From positions 1-34,528 of the forward strand of contig CAMBPB010000030.1 in NCBI GenBank assembly GCA_945869465.1: 34,528 nucleotides of DNA, read 5' to 3'. Positions 14,979 through 23,031 of the stretch are shown piece by piece. The position numbers and the translations under genes are program-made. The notes beneath the pieces are model-generated. The model did no database searches. It saw only the letters and a list, made by a program, of their open reading frames with translations, and had not been told where the DNA came from. Positions within the stretch are counted from its first letter, which is position 1. Every line of letters begins with the position of its first letter. This DNA comes from Prosthecobacter debontii (GTDB taxonomy: Bacteria > Verrucomicrobiota > Verrucomicrobiia > Verrucomicrobiales > Akkermansiaceae).

Positions 14979-16619
14979 CTACCGCTGGCCCATCACGTAG
15001 ATATCCTCCGCCTGCTTGAGCGTCAGTTCATAGAGGTGGCCTTCGATCGGAACCCGCATCGGAATCCTGTTGGTTTCACGATCCACCGGATACATCTCCT
15101 TCAGGCGGACCGCACGTTCGAACGCGTCGCCTTGGATCGTGATCCGGAACGCTCCCTCATAACGAAGCATCCGGGACATGCGTTCGGACTCCTGACTTTG
15201 CAGCAGACGCATTTCGTTGCTCATGCCCAGGCGGTCGAACAAGGAAAGCGATTCGGCGCCCTGCGAACCCTCGGCAATCCGGCGCGCCTCTTGGGCGGCC
15301 CGTTTCAAGGAGAACTCGGACTCCTTCTTGGTCTCTTTGAAACTGGCGATTTCATCCTCGCCTGCAAACAGCGGCGAATTTCCCGAGCCTGTTCCCTTCG
15401 CCACCGCAGCTTGGATTTCCTCAGGGGTCGGCAGGCGCACGATCATCTTCCCTTTCAGGCTGAACAACTCCTCGGCTTTCAATTGCACCTCGGACAATTC
15501 CATGCCGCCCCGAGTGGTCTTCATCTGAAACGACCCTTCGCGGAAATCGATTCGGTGATAATTGCGCGAATAGTCCAACACCGACAGCGCTTTCAGCAGG
15601 TGGATCCGTTCCCGCAACGAGATCACATCCTTGCCATCCATCAGGACTTGTCCTTCAAAGCCGATCCCGTCCGAGGAGTTGGTGGACCCTGACGCCTTGA
15701 AGGTTCCGGAAATCGTGCCCTCCACGAAACTGCGGAAGGTGGACGGCAGGATTCCCCCCAGGTCCAGATGGCTGATCTTGACGGAACCCTCCACCTTGGG
15801 GCGTTCCCCTCCGATCACCTTCAGTCCCGAAAAATCCACCAATCCCTCGCCCTGCTTCAATTCCGCCTTCTCGAAAACCAGCCCCTCGGGACTGCAAAGC
15901 ACCACCAGGTTCACGATCGTCAGATCGCTCAGCCAGTTTTGGCGGAACTTCCCGCCCCTGAAACTCATGCGCCAACCGGCCTCGGTGCGTTGCATTTTCA
16001 AGGCACTGGACTCGATCGCACCTTCGGCCCGTTCGGAATATCCCCACCGCAAGGTGGCATCCGCCACTTCAAACGCATCCGCCGCCACCCTCGGCGACCT
16101 CCGGAACAAGGCGTCGGCCAGCTTTTGAGCGGATTCGGCGTCATCGGTGCCCGCCCGCAGATCGAGTTCGAGCCTAGAAACCGAGACAATCCCGGTCTCC
16201 CACTTTTTCACCAGGCCGTCGATCAACCCCATTTTGCAGCGGATGTTTCTCGCCTCCAAGTTGGTGAAGAACGTGTCGTCGCCTCCTTTTACCGCAAGCC
16301 GGCTGATTTCCATGTTCCCCTGGGACCGGCTGAACCCCCTCATTTCCAGTTCCGACGCCGAAAGCCCGGCTTGGAGATCCTGTCGCAACACGCCGGTAAA
16401 GCGCGCCGAATCCGTCCGCTTGACCAGGAAAACCGCAACTCCCACGGCCACTAGCAGCAGAAAAACGAGCAACCGGAATCCAATCCGCAGCAAATGAAAC
16501 ATGGCCCGGCCCTTCATCCCGCTGCCGGACATCGAGTAGCGGACCTGAAACCAAAACCCCTGGTTTGCCACCCACTGACTCAGACGTTCGTTAAAATTTT
16601 GCGATTGCTCGGATTCCAT
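14979..16619 (-). CDS. Single-pass anchored periplasmic protein, AsmA-like architecture
   Basis: 546 residues from ATG 16619. A cytoplasmic head of about 40 residues precedes one membrane segment at about 43-65 (LLRIGFRLLVFLLLVAVGVAVFLV). The remaining 480 residues are beta-rich with repeated short amphipathic strands, for example MEISRLAVKGGDDTFFTNLEARNIRC, LVFEKAELKQGEGLVDFSGLKVIGG and VEGSVKISHLDLGGIL, then a block resembling the C-terminal part of AsmA/YhdP-type lipid-transport proteins: SVLDYSRNYHRIDFREGSFQMKTT...GMELSEVQLKAEELFSLKGKMIVRLP. A charged helical insertion follows (KETKKESEFSLKRAAQEA). The AsmA resemblance is architectural, not a certain family match. If right, it would sit in the inner membrane and reach into the periplasm. 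It is transcribed divergently from scpA across a palindrome and has a TATTAAT -10-like element upstream (16652-16646). Confidence 0.6.
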   Translation of the reverse strand: MESEQSQNFNERLSQWVANQGFWFQVRYSMSGSGMKGRAMFHLLRIGFRLLVFLLLVAVGVAVFLVKRTDSARFTGVLRQDLQAGLSASELEMRGFSRSQGNMEISRLAVKGGDDTFFTNLEARNIRCKMGLIDGLVKKWETGIVSVSRLELDLRAGTDDAESAQKLADALFRRSPRVAADAFEVADATLRWGYSERAEGAIESSALKMQRTEAGWRMSFRGGKFRQNWLSDLTIVNLVVLCSPEGLVFEKAELKQGEGLVDFSGLKVIGGERPKVEGSVKISHLDLGGILPSTFRSFVEGTISGTFKASGSTNSSDGIGFEGQVLMDGKDVISLRERIHLLKALSVLDYSRNYHRIDFREGSFQMKTTRGGMELSEVQLKAEELFSLKGKMIVRLPTPEEIQAAVAKGTGSGNSPLFAGEDEIASFKETKKESEFSLKRAAQEARRIAEGSQGAESLSLFDRLGMSNEMRLLQSQESERMSRMLRYEGAFRITIQGDAFERAVRLKEMYPVDRETNRIPMRVPIEGHLYELTLKQAEDIYVMGQR

Positions 16620-16669
16620 AATTCAGTTCGCTTTGCCGTGCGGTGATTAATAGCCTCAGTCTTCAACGA

Positions 16670-16691
16670 GGCGAGGGAAATTTGCCTCGCC
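16670..16691. promoter_or_regulatory. 22-bp near-perfect palindrome in the AsmA-like / scpA divergent spacer
   Basis: GGCGAGG (16670-16676) and CCTCGCC (16685-16691) flank an AAATTT centre; 20 of 22 positions are symmetric. Size and location between two divergent starts fit an operator for a dimeric regulator, though a hairpin in the scpA leader is also possible. Confidence 0.5.
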
Positions 16692-16722
16692 CACGAGCTC
16701 AACATCCCTTACCACCCGCCTC

Positions 16723-17496
16723 GTGGAAGCCAACGACTACAAAGTCCGCCTCGAAATCTTCGAAGGTCCTCTCGATCTCTTGCTCTATCTCATCAAAAAG
16801 GACGAGGTGGACATCCATGCGATTTCCATCGAGCGCATCACCCGCCAATACCTCAATTACATCAACACCTTCAAGCTGTTGAACATCGACCTCGCCTCCG
16901 AGTTCATCGTGATGGCCGCCAATCTGATGTATTTGAAAAGCCGGACGCTGCTGCCACGGATCGATCAACCGCCCGAAGAAGACGCCGAAGAGGACGATCC
17001 GCGCTGGGAGCTCATCCGCCAGCTCATTGAATACAAAAAATTCAAGGACGCCGCCGGCTTCCTGTCGCTGCGCGAACTCGAACAGGAAGGCCGCTTCGCC
17101 CACCAACCGGACTCCGCGGACGCTCCGGCCGAAGAACCCGCCACCCTCGCCGAAATTTCCATTTTCGACCTCATCCGCGCCTTCCAGAATGTCCTGAAAC
17201 GCTTCGAGGAATCCCACGATTTCGGCGACATCATCGACGACCGCTTCACCGTTTCCGACAAGATCGACTTGCTGATGGCACGCTTCCAACCCGGTGAGTC
17301 ACGGCGGTTTGAAGAGCTCTTCCAATCCGCCACCACCAAGGCGGAGGTGATCGTCACCTTCCTCGCGCTGCTGGAACTGATGAAACTCAACCAATTCGTC
17401 ATCCGCCAAAGCGATCTGCTCGGCGACATCGTCATCGAACGCCGCAGCACCTCTGCCGTCAACGCCCTCGAAGCCGAGGAAATGGGAGCGGAGTAA
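16723..17496 (+). CDS. scpA: Segregation and condensation protein A
   Basis: 257 residues from GTG 16723, the usual length. ScpA is the kleisin subunit that bridges SMC heads with ScpB in chromosome condensation and segregation. The N-terminal SMC-neck-binding part is typical: YKVRLEIFEGPLDLLLYLIKKDEVDIHAISIERITRQYLNYI, then LASEFIVMAANLMYLKSRTLLP. An acidic linker (PPEEDAEEDDPRWE) follows, and the C-terminal winged helix ends with EVIVTFLALLELMKLNQFVIRQSDLLGDIVI. The usual partner scpB is not adjacent. The gene is divergent from the AsmA-like gene and convergent with infA, from which it is separated by a heptamer tandem repeat. Confidence 0.95.
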   Translation: MEANDYKVRLEIFEGPLDLLLYLIKKDEVDIHAISIERITRQYLNYINTFKLLNIDLASEFIVMAANLMYLKSRTLLPRIDQPPEEDAEEDDPRWELIRQLIEYKKFKDAAGFLSLRELEQEGRFAHQPDSADAPAEEPATLAEISIFDLIRAFQNVLKRFEESHDFGDIIDDRFTVSDKIDLLMARFQPGESRRFEELFQSATTKAEVIVTFLALLELMKLNQFVIRQSDLLGDIVIERRSTSAVNALEAEEMGAE

Positions 17497-17510
17497 AGAG
17501 AGCTCGCAGA

Positions 17511-17594
<84 letters not shown>

Positions 17595-17596
17595 AG

Positions 17597-17896
17597 TCAG
17601 CTCATGCGGAACACGATCCGCGCCTTGGTCAGGTCATACGGTGACATCTCCATCTTGACCTTGTCACCCACCACCAAGCGGATGAAACGCTTGCGCATTT
17701 TGCCGGAAATGTGAGCTAGAACCTCGTGGCCGCTTTCCAGTTTCACCCGGAACATCGTGCCGGCAAGCACCGATGAAATCTCGCCATCCACCTCCACCGC
17801 CTTTTCTTCCTCATCCTTTGTGGAACGCTTGGGCGGACCATAACGATTGCGGTTTCTGGAGGGACGACGTCCGGATTTGTTGGGGCGCGGAGGCAT
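17597..17896 (-). CDS. infA: Translation initiation factor IF-1 with basic N-terminal extension
   Basis: 99 residues from ATG 17896. The last 70 form the S1/OB-fold of IF-1: [64 protein letters not shown], closely matching the family, which binds the 30S A-site during initiation. IF-1 is normally about 72 residues; here about 30 extra basic, low-complexity residues ([20 protein letters not shown], then PPKRS) precede the domain. No Met is available closer to the OB-fold, so the extension seems genuine. The gene is convergent with scpA and divergent from the TPR gene. Confidence 0.93.
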   Translation of the reverse strand: MPPRPNKSGRRPSRNRNRYGPPKRSTKDEEEKAVEVDGEISSVLAGTMFRVKLESGHEVLAHISGKMRKRFIRLVVGDKVKMEMSPYDLTKARIVFRMS

Positions 17897-17981
17897 GATG
17901 GCTTGGTAGGATATGGCTGGCCGGGCACTCGCTCCGACCGCGGCACTTGGGTAGCGCATCCATTCCTACCCATCAATCCCA

Positions 17982-18013
17982 AAAAGCGGTTCACCCGAGA
18001 GACCGCCGCTTTT
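17982..18013. repeat. Inverted repeat in the infA / TPR-gene divergent spacer
   Basis: AAAAGCGG (17982-17989) pairs perfectly with CCGCTTTT (18006-18013) over a 16-nt loop. It resembles a weak bidirectional terminator but lies upstream of both genes, so an operator or leader structure is equally possible. Confidence 0.4.
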
Positions 18014-18115
18014 GTCCATCACCCATGCTTGCCAAAATCCCAGCTAACCTCCAAGTTGCGCCATGCCGCGCACCGGTTCCCGAGCCAGCAGCACATGCCC
18101 AACAAGCTTCACGCC

Positions 18116-19504
18116 ATGCCAGAGATCACCGAAAAAGACCTTCCATCCAACCTGAAACCCTTGTGGCTCAAAGCCATTACCGCCGTCCAAGCGTCGAACC
18201 TTGCCTACTCCGTTTCACTCCTCCAAGGGATCCTCAAGGACTGCCCGGGATTCCTGGATGGCCGCAAAATGCTGCGCAAATGCGAACTCCAACTCACCGG
18301 CGGCGGCAAGAAAAAGGGCGGCCTTTTCGGGCTGCAAACCAGTGGCATGGGCGTCATGAAACTTCAGGGACAAGCCAAGAAGGATCCCGCCGGAACCCTC
18401 CCGCTAATCGAAAAGGAACTTGAGAAGGATCCGCTCAACGACCAGGCCAACGACCTGTTGTTCGACACCTGCCTGAAACTCGAACTGTTCGATTCCGCCG
18501 CTTTCGCCCTCGAAACCATCCGCCGGGGCAGCCCGGAAAACGCCAAACTCCTCCACAAACTCGCCTCGTTCTACATCACCCGCGAACAACCCCAATTGGC
18601 CGCGGACGTTTACAACGACATCATCAAGCACCACCCCACCGACGGTGCCGCGATCAAAGGCTCCAAGGACGCCTCCGCCCGGGCCTCCATGAAGAAGGCG
18701 AAATGGGATGAAAACGCCAACATGCGCGACCTCATGAAGGACTCCGCCCAGGTCGAGGAACTGGAAAAAGCCTCCCGCACCGGCCTGACCCAGGATCAAC
18801 TCGAGGATCGCCGTGACAACATCGTTGAAAAATACAACGAGGATCCCAACAACCTCGCCACGGTGAAGGAACTCGCCACCATCTACGAACAACTCGAAGA
18901 CTGGCACAACGCCCACACCTTCTACCACTGGGCACACTCGCTCAGTGCCGGCGACGTCGCCCTCTCCGCCAAGGCCGCCGCCATGAAGGACCGCGCCATC
19001 GATTCCGACCTCAAATCCCTCGGTGCCGCCGCCGCCGCCGAACCCGACAACCTCGAACTCAAGCTCGCCCTCGCAGCACGCCGGGCCGATCGCCTCGCCG
19101 AACAAGTCCAGGAAGCCCAGCGGCGCGTCGATCAAAACCCGACCGATCCGCAACTGCGTTTCGAACTCGGCACCGCACTGTATAACTCCGGGGACTTGAG
19201 CGGCGCGATCCCGCACCTCCAGCAAGCCACCCGCAACCCATACATCCGCACCAAGGTCCTGCTTCTGCTAGGCCTCACTTTCAAGGCCAAGGGCATGTTC
19301 GACCTGTCCATCAAACAACTCACCGACGCGCTCTCCGATCTCCACGCGATGGACCACGTCAAAAAGGAAGTGCTCTACGAAAAGGGCCTCATCCATGGCG
19401 AGATGGGCGACAAGGCCTCTGCGCTGGATTGCTTCAAGCAAATCTACGAGGTGGACTACGGCTACCGTGACGTCGCACAACGCGTGGAATCGTCCTATTC
19501 CTGA
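18116..19504 (+). CDS. Tetratricopeptide-repeat protein
   Basis: 462 residues from ATG 18116 (MPEITEKDLPSNLKPLWLKA); an ATG at 18095 would add seven. No signal peptide or membrane segment is seen, so it is probably cytoplasmic. Helical repeats are spread through the protein: AVQASNLAYSVSLLQGILKDCPGF, DQANDLLFDTCLKLELFDSAAFALETIRRG, KLLHKLASFYITREQPQLAADVYNDIIKHHP, ATVKELATIYEQLEDWHNAHTFYHWA, and the clearest TPR near the C-terminus, PQLRFELGTALYNSGDLSGAIPHLQQATRNP, followed by VLLLLGLTFKAKGMFDLSIKQL and LYEKGLIHGEMGDKASALDCFKQI. A Gly/Lys patch (GGGKKKGGLFG) lies near residue 65. TPR proteins act as scaffolds; the partner is unknown. It stands alone between divergent infA and the DUF1460 gene. 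Confidence 0.82.
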   Translation: MPEITEKDLPSNLKPLWLKAITAVQASNLAYSVSLLQGILKDCPGFLDGRKMLRKCELQLTGGGKKKGGLFGLQTSGMGVMKLQGQAKKDPAGTLPLIEKELEKDPLNDQANDLLFDTCLKLELFDSAAFALETIRRGSPENAKLLHKLASFYITREQPQLAADVYNDIIKHHPTDGAAIKGSKDASARASMKKAKWDENANMRDLMKDSAQVEELEKASRTGLTQDQLEDRRDNIVEKYNEDPNNLATVKELATIYEQLEDWHNAHTFYHWAHSLSAGDVALSAKAAAMKDRAIDSDLKSLGAAAAAEPDNLELKLALAARRADRLAEQVQEAQRRVDQNPTDPQLRFELGTALYNSGDLSGAIPHLQQATRNPYIRTKVLLLLGLTFKAKGMFDLSIKQLTDALSDLHAMDHVKKEVLYEKGLIHGEMGDKASALDCFKQIYEVDYGYRDVAQRVESSYS

Positions 19505-19553
19505 ACCGCCAGCCGGTTGCAACGGCAAGCGCCGCGATAGGCTGCGCTCCCCG

Positions 19554-19575
19554 CCCGGGTCAATGCCGGGATTTT
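19554..19575 (+). terminator. Weak terminator-like hairpin after the TPR gene
   Basis: CCCGG (19554-19558) and CCGGG (19566-19570) flank a 7-nt loop and are followed by ATTTTG. The short stem and poor T-run make it a modest candidate. Confidence 0.35.
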
Positions 19576-19636
19576 GAATCTGCCGCCCTCGAAATGTTCC
19601 CTTGGCCCCGGGCCGCAATTGGGCTACGCACGGAGG

Positions 19637-20593
19637 ATGCAATTGAAAATCATCGGCATCCTCACCCTCTGTTGCGGATTCTGCGTCACCGGAGTCTTCG
19701 CCCAGAAGGCCGTGCCGCCACCCACCGCACCTCGACTGCCACCGGGCGTGGTGTTCCAAGGCGAGTCCAAGTTTCATGCCATCGTCGCCAAAGCCGAACG
19801 GGAACACTGGCGGAATCTCCCGCTTGGCGAGCGCACCATCCGGGTGGCCCGTGAAATGCTCGGCACCTCGTATGTCAATTACTCGCTCGAGGTGGACGAC
19901 CACATCGAATCCCCGGTGGTCAACATGAAGGGCATGGACTGCTGGACGTATTATGAAAACGCCTTGGCCCTTGCCCGCATGCTGCGTTACAAACCCGCTC
20001 CCTACAAACCCGTGGACATGCTCCACATGGTGGAGATCGAACGCTATCGCAACGGTGTCTGCACCGGAAACTATCTCAGCCGGATGCACCATCTGGAGGA
20101 GGTTTTCTCCGACAACCAACGCCGCGGTTACGCCACCAACATCACCGCGCGGATTCCCGGAGCCGTGAAAATCCAGCGGGAAATCCGCGAAATGACGGTG
20201 CAGTGGAAAAGCTACCGCTATCTCCGCTCCAATCCCTCGCTGGTCGAGCCCATCGGCAAAATCGAAGCGCAGGTCTCCCGCCTGCCGGTCTATCACATTC
20301 CCAAATCGAAGGTGCGCGCCGCCGAGAATTACCTCCAGAACGGCGATGTCTGCGCCATCACCACCCATGATTCCGGCGGCTACACCTCGCACGTCGGCCT
20401 CATCGTCAGACGGGCTAACAGAGCTCACTTCGCTCACGCCACCTCGGACCGCGACAAGGGCCGCATGACCATCATCGACCGCCCGATCACCGAATACCTC
20501 AACGCCGCGTCCAAACACGCCGGCATCATCATCTGCCGCCCTAACGAGATCCCGCCGTCCCCCCTGTGGCAGAAGACCGTAGCCCGCCAGTGA
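19637..20593 (+). CDS. Exported DUF1460 protein (NlpC/P60-like amidase fold)
   Basis: 318 residues from ATG 19637. A signal peptide is present (MQLKIIGILTLCCGFCVTGVFA, cut before QKAV). The core matches DUF1460: RTIRVAREMLGTSYV, then the catalytic-type Cys102 in NMKGMDCWTYYENALALARM, and His252 in GDVCAITTHDSGGYTSHVGLIV. Members of this family have an NlpC/P60-like fold with Cys-His residues and are described as N-acetylmuramoyl-L-alanine amidase-like; action on peptidoglycan fragments in the periplasm is therefore likely but not shown. A GGAGG directly abuts the ATG, too close for a normal Shine-Dalgarno. The PVC-type dehydrogenase gene follows 137 bases downstream. Confidence 0.82.
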   Translation: MQLKIIGILTLCCGFCVTGVFAQKAVPPPTAPRLPPGVVFQGESKFHAIVAKAEREHWRNLPLGERTIRVAREMLGTSYVNYSLEVDDHIESPVVNMKGMDCWTYYENALALARMLRYKPAPYKPVDMLHMVEIERYRNGVCTGNYLSRMHHLEEVFSDNQRRGYATNITARIPGAVKIQREIREMTVQWKSYRYLRSNPSLVEPIGKIEAQVSRLPVYHIPKSKVRAAENYLQNGDVCAITTHDSGGYTSHVGLIVRRANRAHFAHATSDRDKGRMTIIDRPITEYLNAASKHAGIIICRPNEIPPSPLWQKTVARQ

Positions 20594-20730
20594 GGTTTGC
20601 TGATTGAGACGGGAGCCCGGCTGGCGTCCCGCCCCCCTCCGCACCGGACGCGCGAATTTGCCGTTGGTTAAAAGAACCGGCGATCCGTAACCGTAGAAGC
20701 CGGATCTTTTTCATCTCACTGATCCACAAA

Positions 20731-22932
20731 ATGCCCCACCCGACCACCCCTTCGTTCCACCCACTCCCGCTTGAGAAGCCCTTGTCCGCCATCACGCGCT
20801 GGAGCACCCTGGCCGCCGCATTCGCCATGGCCACGCCGAGCCCGGCCGCCGAGCCCCCGGCCATCGACCCCAATCCGTCTTCCGAATACCGCAGCCCCGA
20901 AGCGGAACTCAAAACGATCCATCTCCCGCCCGGTTATCGTCTGGAATTGGTCGCCAGCGAACCGATGATTCAGGAGCCCGTCACGCTGGCGTGGGATGGC
21001 AACGGCCGGATGTTTGTCGCCCAAATGCGCACCTATATGCAGGACGTGGACGGCACCAGGGAACACGAACCCACCAGTTGCGTCAGCATGCTGACAGATA
21101 CCAACGGTGACGGCAAAATGGACAAGTCCACGGTGTTCGCCGACAAACTCGTACTGCCCCGCCTGTTGCTGCCGCTCGACGGGCGCGTGCTCATCGCCGA
21201 GACTTCTTCCGAGAAAATCTGGAGCTACCGCGACACCAAACGCGATGGGGTGGCCGACGAAAAAACCCTGCTTTATGAGGGCCAGGCGATCAAGGCCAGA
21301 GGCAACCTCGAACACCAGGACAGCGGGCTGATTTGGAACCTCGACAACTGGATATACACCAGCATGAGCTGGCAGCGGCTCCGCCTGACTCGCGGCTCGA
21401 TGCAAGCCGAGGTGAGCCACAAGGAATTCGCCCAGTGGGGCCTGACCCAGGACGATGTCGGCCGGATGTATTATTCGTCGGCGGGCATGGAACAGCCGGC
21501 ATTCGGTTTCCAGATGATGCGCGCTTATGGCAAGTTGGGTCTGGGTGGCGAATTGGTGCCCAATTTCATGGAACCTTGGCCCATCATCGCCACCCCCGAT
21601 GTGCAAGGAGGCCCCGGCAAACTCCGTCCCGATAAAACCCTCAACCACTTCACCGGCACTTGCGGCCAGGCCGTTTTCCGCGGCGACAAACTGCCCAAGG
21701 ACATCCAGGGCGACCTGATCATCTGCGAGCCGGTCGGACGCCTGATCCGCCGCGCCAAGATCGGCAATGTCGATGGAAAAATCATTCTCTCCAACGCATA
21801 CGACTCTGAGAAAAAGGAATTCATCGTCTCCAGCGACCGCAATTTCCGCCCGGTCCACGCCGCCACCGGCCCCGATGGCTGCCTCTACATCGTGGACATG
21901 TACCGCGGCATCATTCAGGAAGGTAACTGGGTCAAGAAGGGCTCGTATCTGAGGGACCGCGTCCTCGAGGCCGGACTCGAAAAAAACATCGGCCGCGGCC
22001 GCATCTGGCGCGTTGTTAGCGACGGACTCAAGCCCGCCGCCGCGCCCCGCATGCTCGATGAAACGCCGATGCAGCTCGGGGCCTACCTCTCGCATCCTAA
22101 CGGATGGTGGCGCGACACCGCGCAGAAACTGCTCGTCCTCAAACGCGATCCGTCGGTGATCGCGCCGCTCAAACAACTCGCCAGCAAGGGCAAGGAACCC
22201 TTGGGCCGGATGCACGCGCTCTGGACCCTCGAAGGGATGGATGTCGTCGATCGCGAACTGCTGATCGAGAAGTTCGCCGATCCCGACCCGCGCGTCCGCA
22301 TGGCGGCGGTGCGCATCAGCGAGCGCCTGCTGCGTGAAGGTGACGACGCGCTGCTGGCCAAACTCGAACCGCTGGCCGCCGATCCCGATCCCAATGTGGT
22401 GGCCCAAGTCGTCCTCAGCGCGGGATTCAGCCGGTCGAAAGTCCCGGCACTCGCGTTGCTGGAAAAAACCCAAAGTTCCACAGTCGCGCCGGACCTGCTC
22501 GCCGCCTACACCAAGAACAGCAACGACCGTCTCAACGGCATCAAGGAAGCCAATCTCTCCAAAGGCGCGGTGATCTATCAATCGCTGTGCATCAGTTGTC
22601 ACGCCGCGGACGGCAAGGGCCTCAATGCCGGCTCCGGCAAACTCGCGCCGCCGCTGGCCGGCACTTCGATCTCCAACGGCGACAAGACCCCCATGATCAA
22701 AATCGTGCTCCGCGGCCTAACCGGTCCCATCGATGGCAAAACCTATCTCGGGCAAATCATGATTCCCATGGCCCAGGAATCCGACGAATGGATCGCCGAC
22801 GTGCTCACTGAAGTCCGCAAGTCCTGGGGCAACACCGGCGACGCCGTCACCCCGGCGGATGTCGCCAAGGTCCGCGCCGCAACGGGGCACGTGAAAGAGC
22901 CCTACACCATGGAAACATTGTTTACCAAGTGA
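20731..22932 (+). CDS. PVC-type membrane-bound dehydrogenase: beta-propeller + HEAT + cytochrome c
   Basis: 733 residues. An N-terminal export signal (ITRWSTLAAAFAMATPSPAAE) is followed by a PQQ/sorbosone-dehydrogenase-like beta-propeller at about 55-440: IHLPPGYRLELVASEP, TLAWDGNGRMFVAQMRTY, SMLTDTNGDGKMDKSTVFADKL, LDGRVLIAET, GPDGCLYIVDMYRGIIQ and RGRIWRVV. HEAT-like helices follow at about 450-590 (DPDPRVRMAAVRISERLLR), then a class I cytochrome c with the haem motif C620-x2-C623-H624 (CISCHAADGKGL) and PPLAGTS; a Met in IMIPMAQE may be the axial ligand. This arrangement is characteristic of PVC-group genomes and is thought to oxidise sugars or alcohols in the periplasm with electrons passing to the haem; the substrate is unknown. 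A long open frame on the opposite strand is a composition artefact. Confidence 0.9.
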   Translation: MPHPTTPSFHPLPLEKPLSAITRWSTLAAAFAMATPSPAAEPPAIDPNPSSEYRSPEAELKTIHLPPGYRLELVASEPMIQEPVTLAWDGNGRMFVAQMRTYMQDVDGTREHEPTSCVSMLTDTNGDGKMDKSTVFADKLVLPRLLLPLDGRVLIAETSSEKIWSYRDTKRDGVADEKTLLYEGQAIKARGNLEHQDSGLIWNLDNWIYTSMSWQRLRLTRGSMQAEVSHKEFAQWGLTQDDVGRMYYSSAGMEQPAFGFQMMRAYGKLGLGGELVPNFMEPWPIIATPDVQGGPGKLRPDKTLNHFTGTCGQAVFRGDKLPKDIQGDLIICEPVGRLIRRAKIGNVDGKIILSNAYDSEKKEFIVSSDRNFRPVHAATGPDGCLYIVDMYRGIIQEGNWVKKGSYLRDRVLEAGLEKNIGRGRIWRVVSDGLKPAAAPRMLDETPMQLGAYLSHPNGWWRDTAQKLLVLKRDPSVIAPLKQLASKGKEPLGRMHALWTLEGMDVVDRELLIEKFADPDPRVRMAAVRISERLLREGDDALLAKLEPLAADPDPNVVAQVVLSAGFSRSKVPALALLEKTQSSTVAPDLLAAYTKNSNDRLNGIKEANLSKGAVIYQSLCISCHAADGKGLNAGSGKLAPPLAGTSISNGDKTPMIKIVLRGLTGPIDGKTYLGQIMIPMAQESDEWIADVLTEVRKSWGNTGDAVTPADVAKVRAATGHVKEPYTMETLFTK

Positions 22933-22936
22933 CCCG

Positions 22937-22951
22937 GCGGATCGAATCCGC
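22937..22951 (+). terminator. Short hairpin just after the dehydrogenase stop
   Basis: GCGGAT (22937-22942) pairs with ATCCGC (22946-22951) over a CGA loop, five bases after the stop codon. There is no T-run. AT-rich -10-like sequence (TATATCAT, 22977-22984) follows and may belong to the promoter of the next gene. Confidence 0.35.
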
Positions 22952-23031
22952 GGTGCCGAAGCGATTATCAAAGCCATATATCATACTGCGGCCTGCCTTT
23001 GGAATCCGCCCAACCCATCCCCTTGAACCCC

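Noticed and set aside
19268..20644. 458-codon minus-strand frame opposite the TPR end and the DUF1460 gene
   Set aside because: It spans two real genes and their spacer, and lacks any recognisable motif.
20716..22602. 628-codon open frame on the minus strand opposite the dehydrogenase gene
   Set aside because: The plus frame has an export signal, propeller motifs and a haem site; the antisense frame has no domain and arises from GC-rich codon structure.
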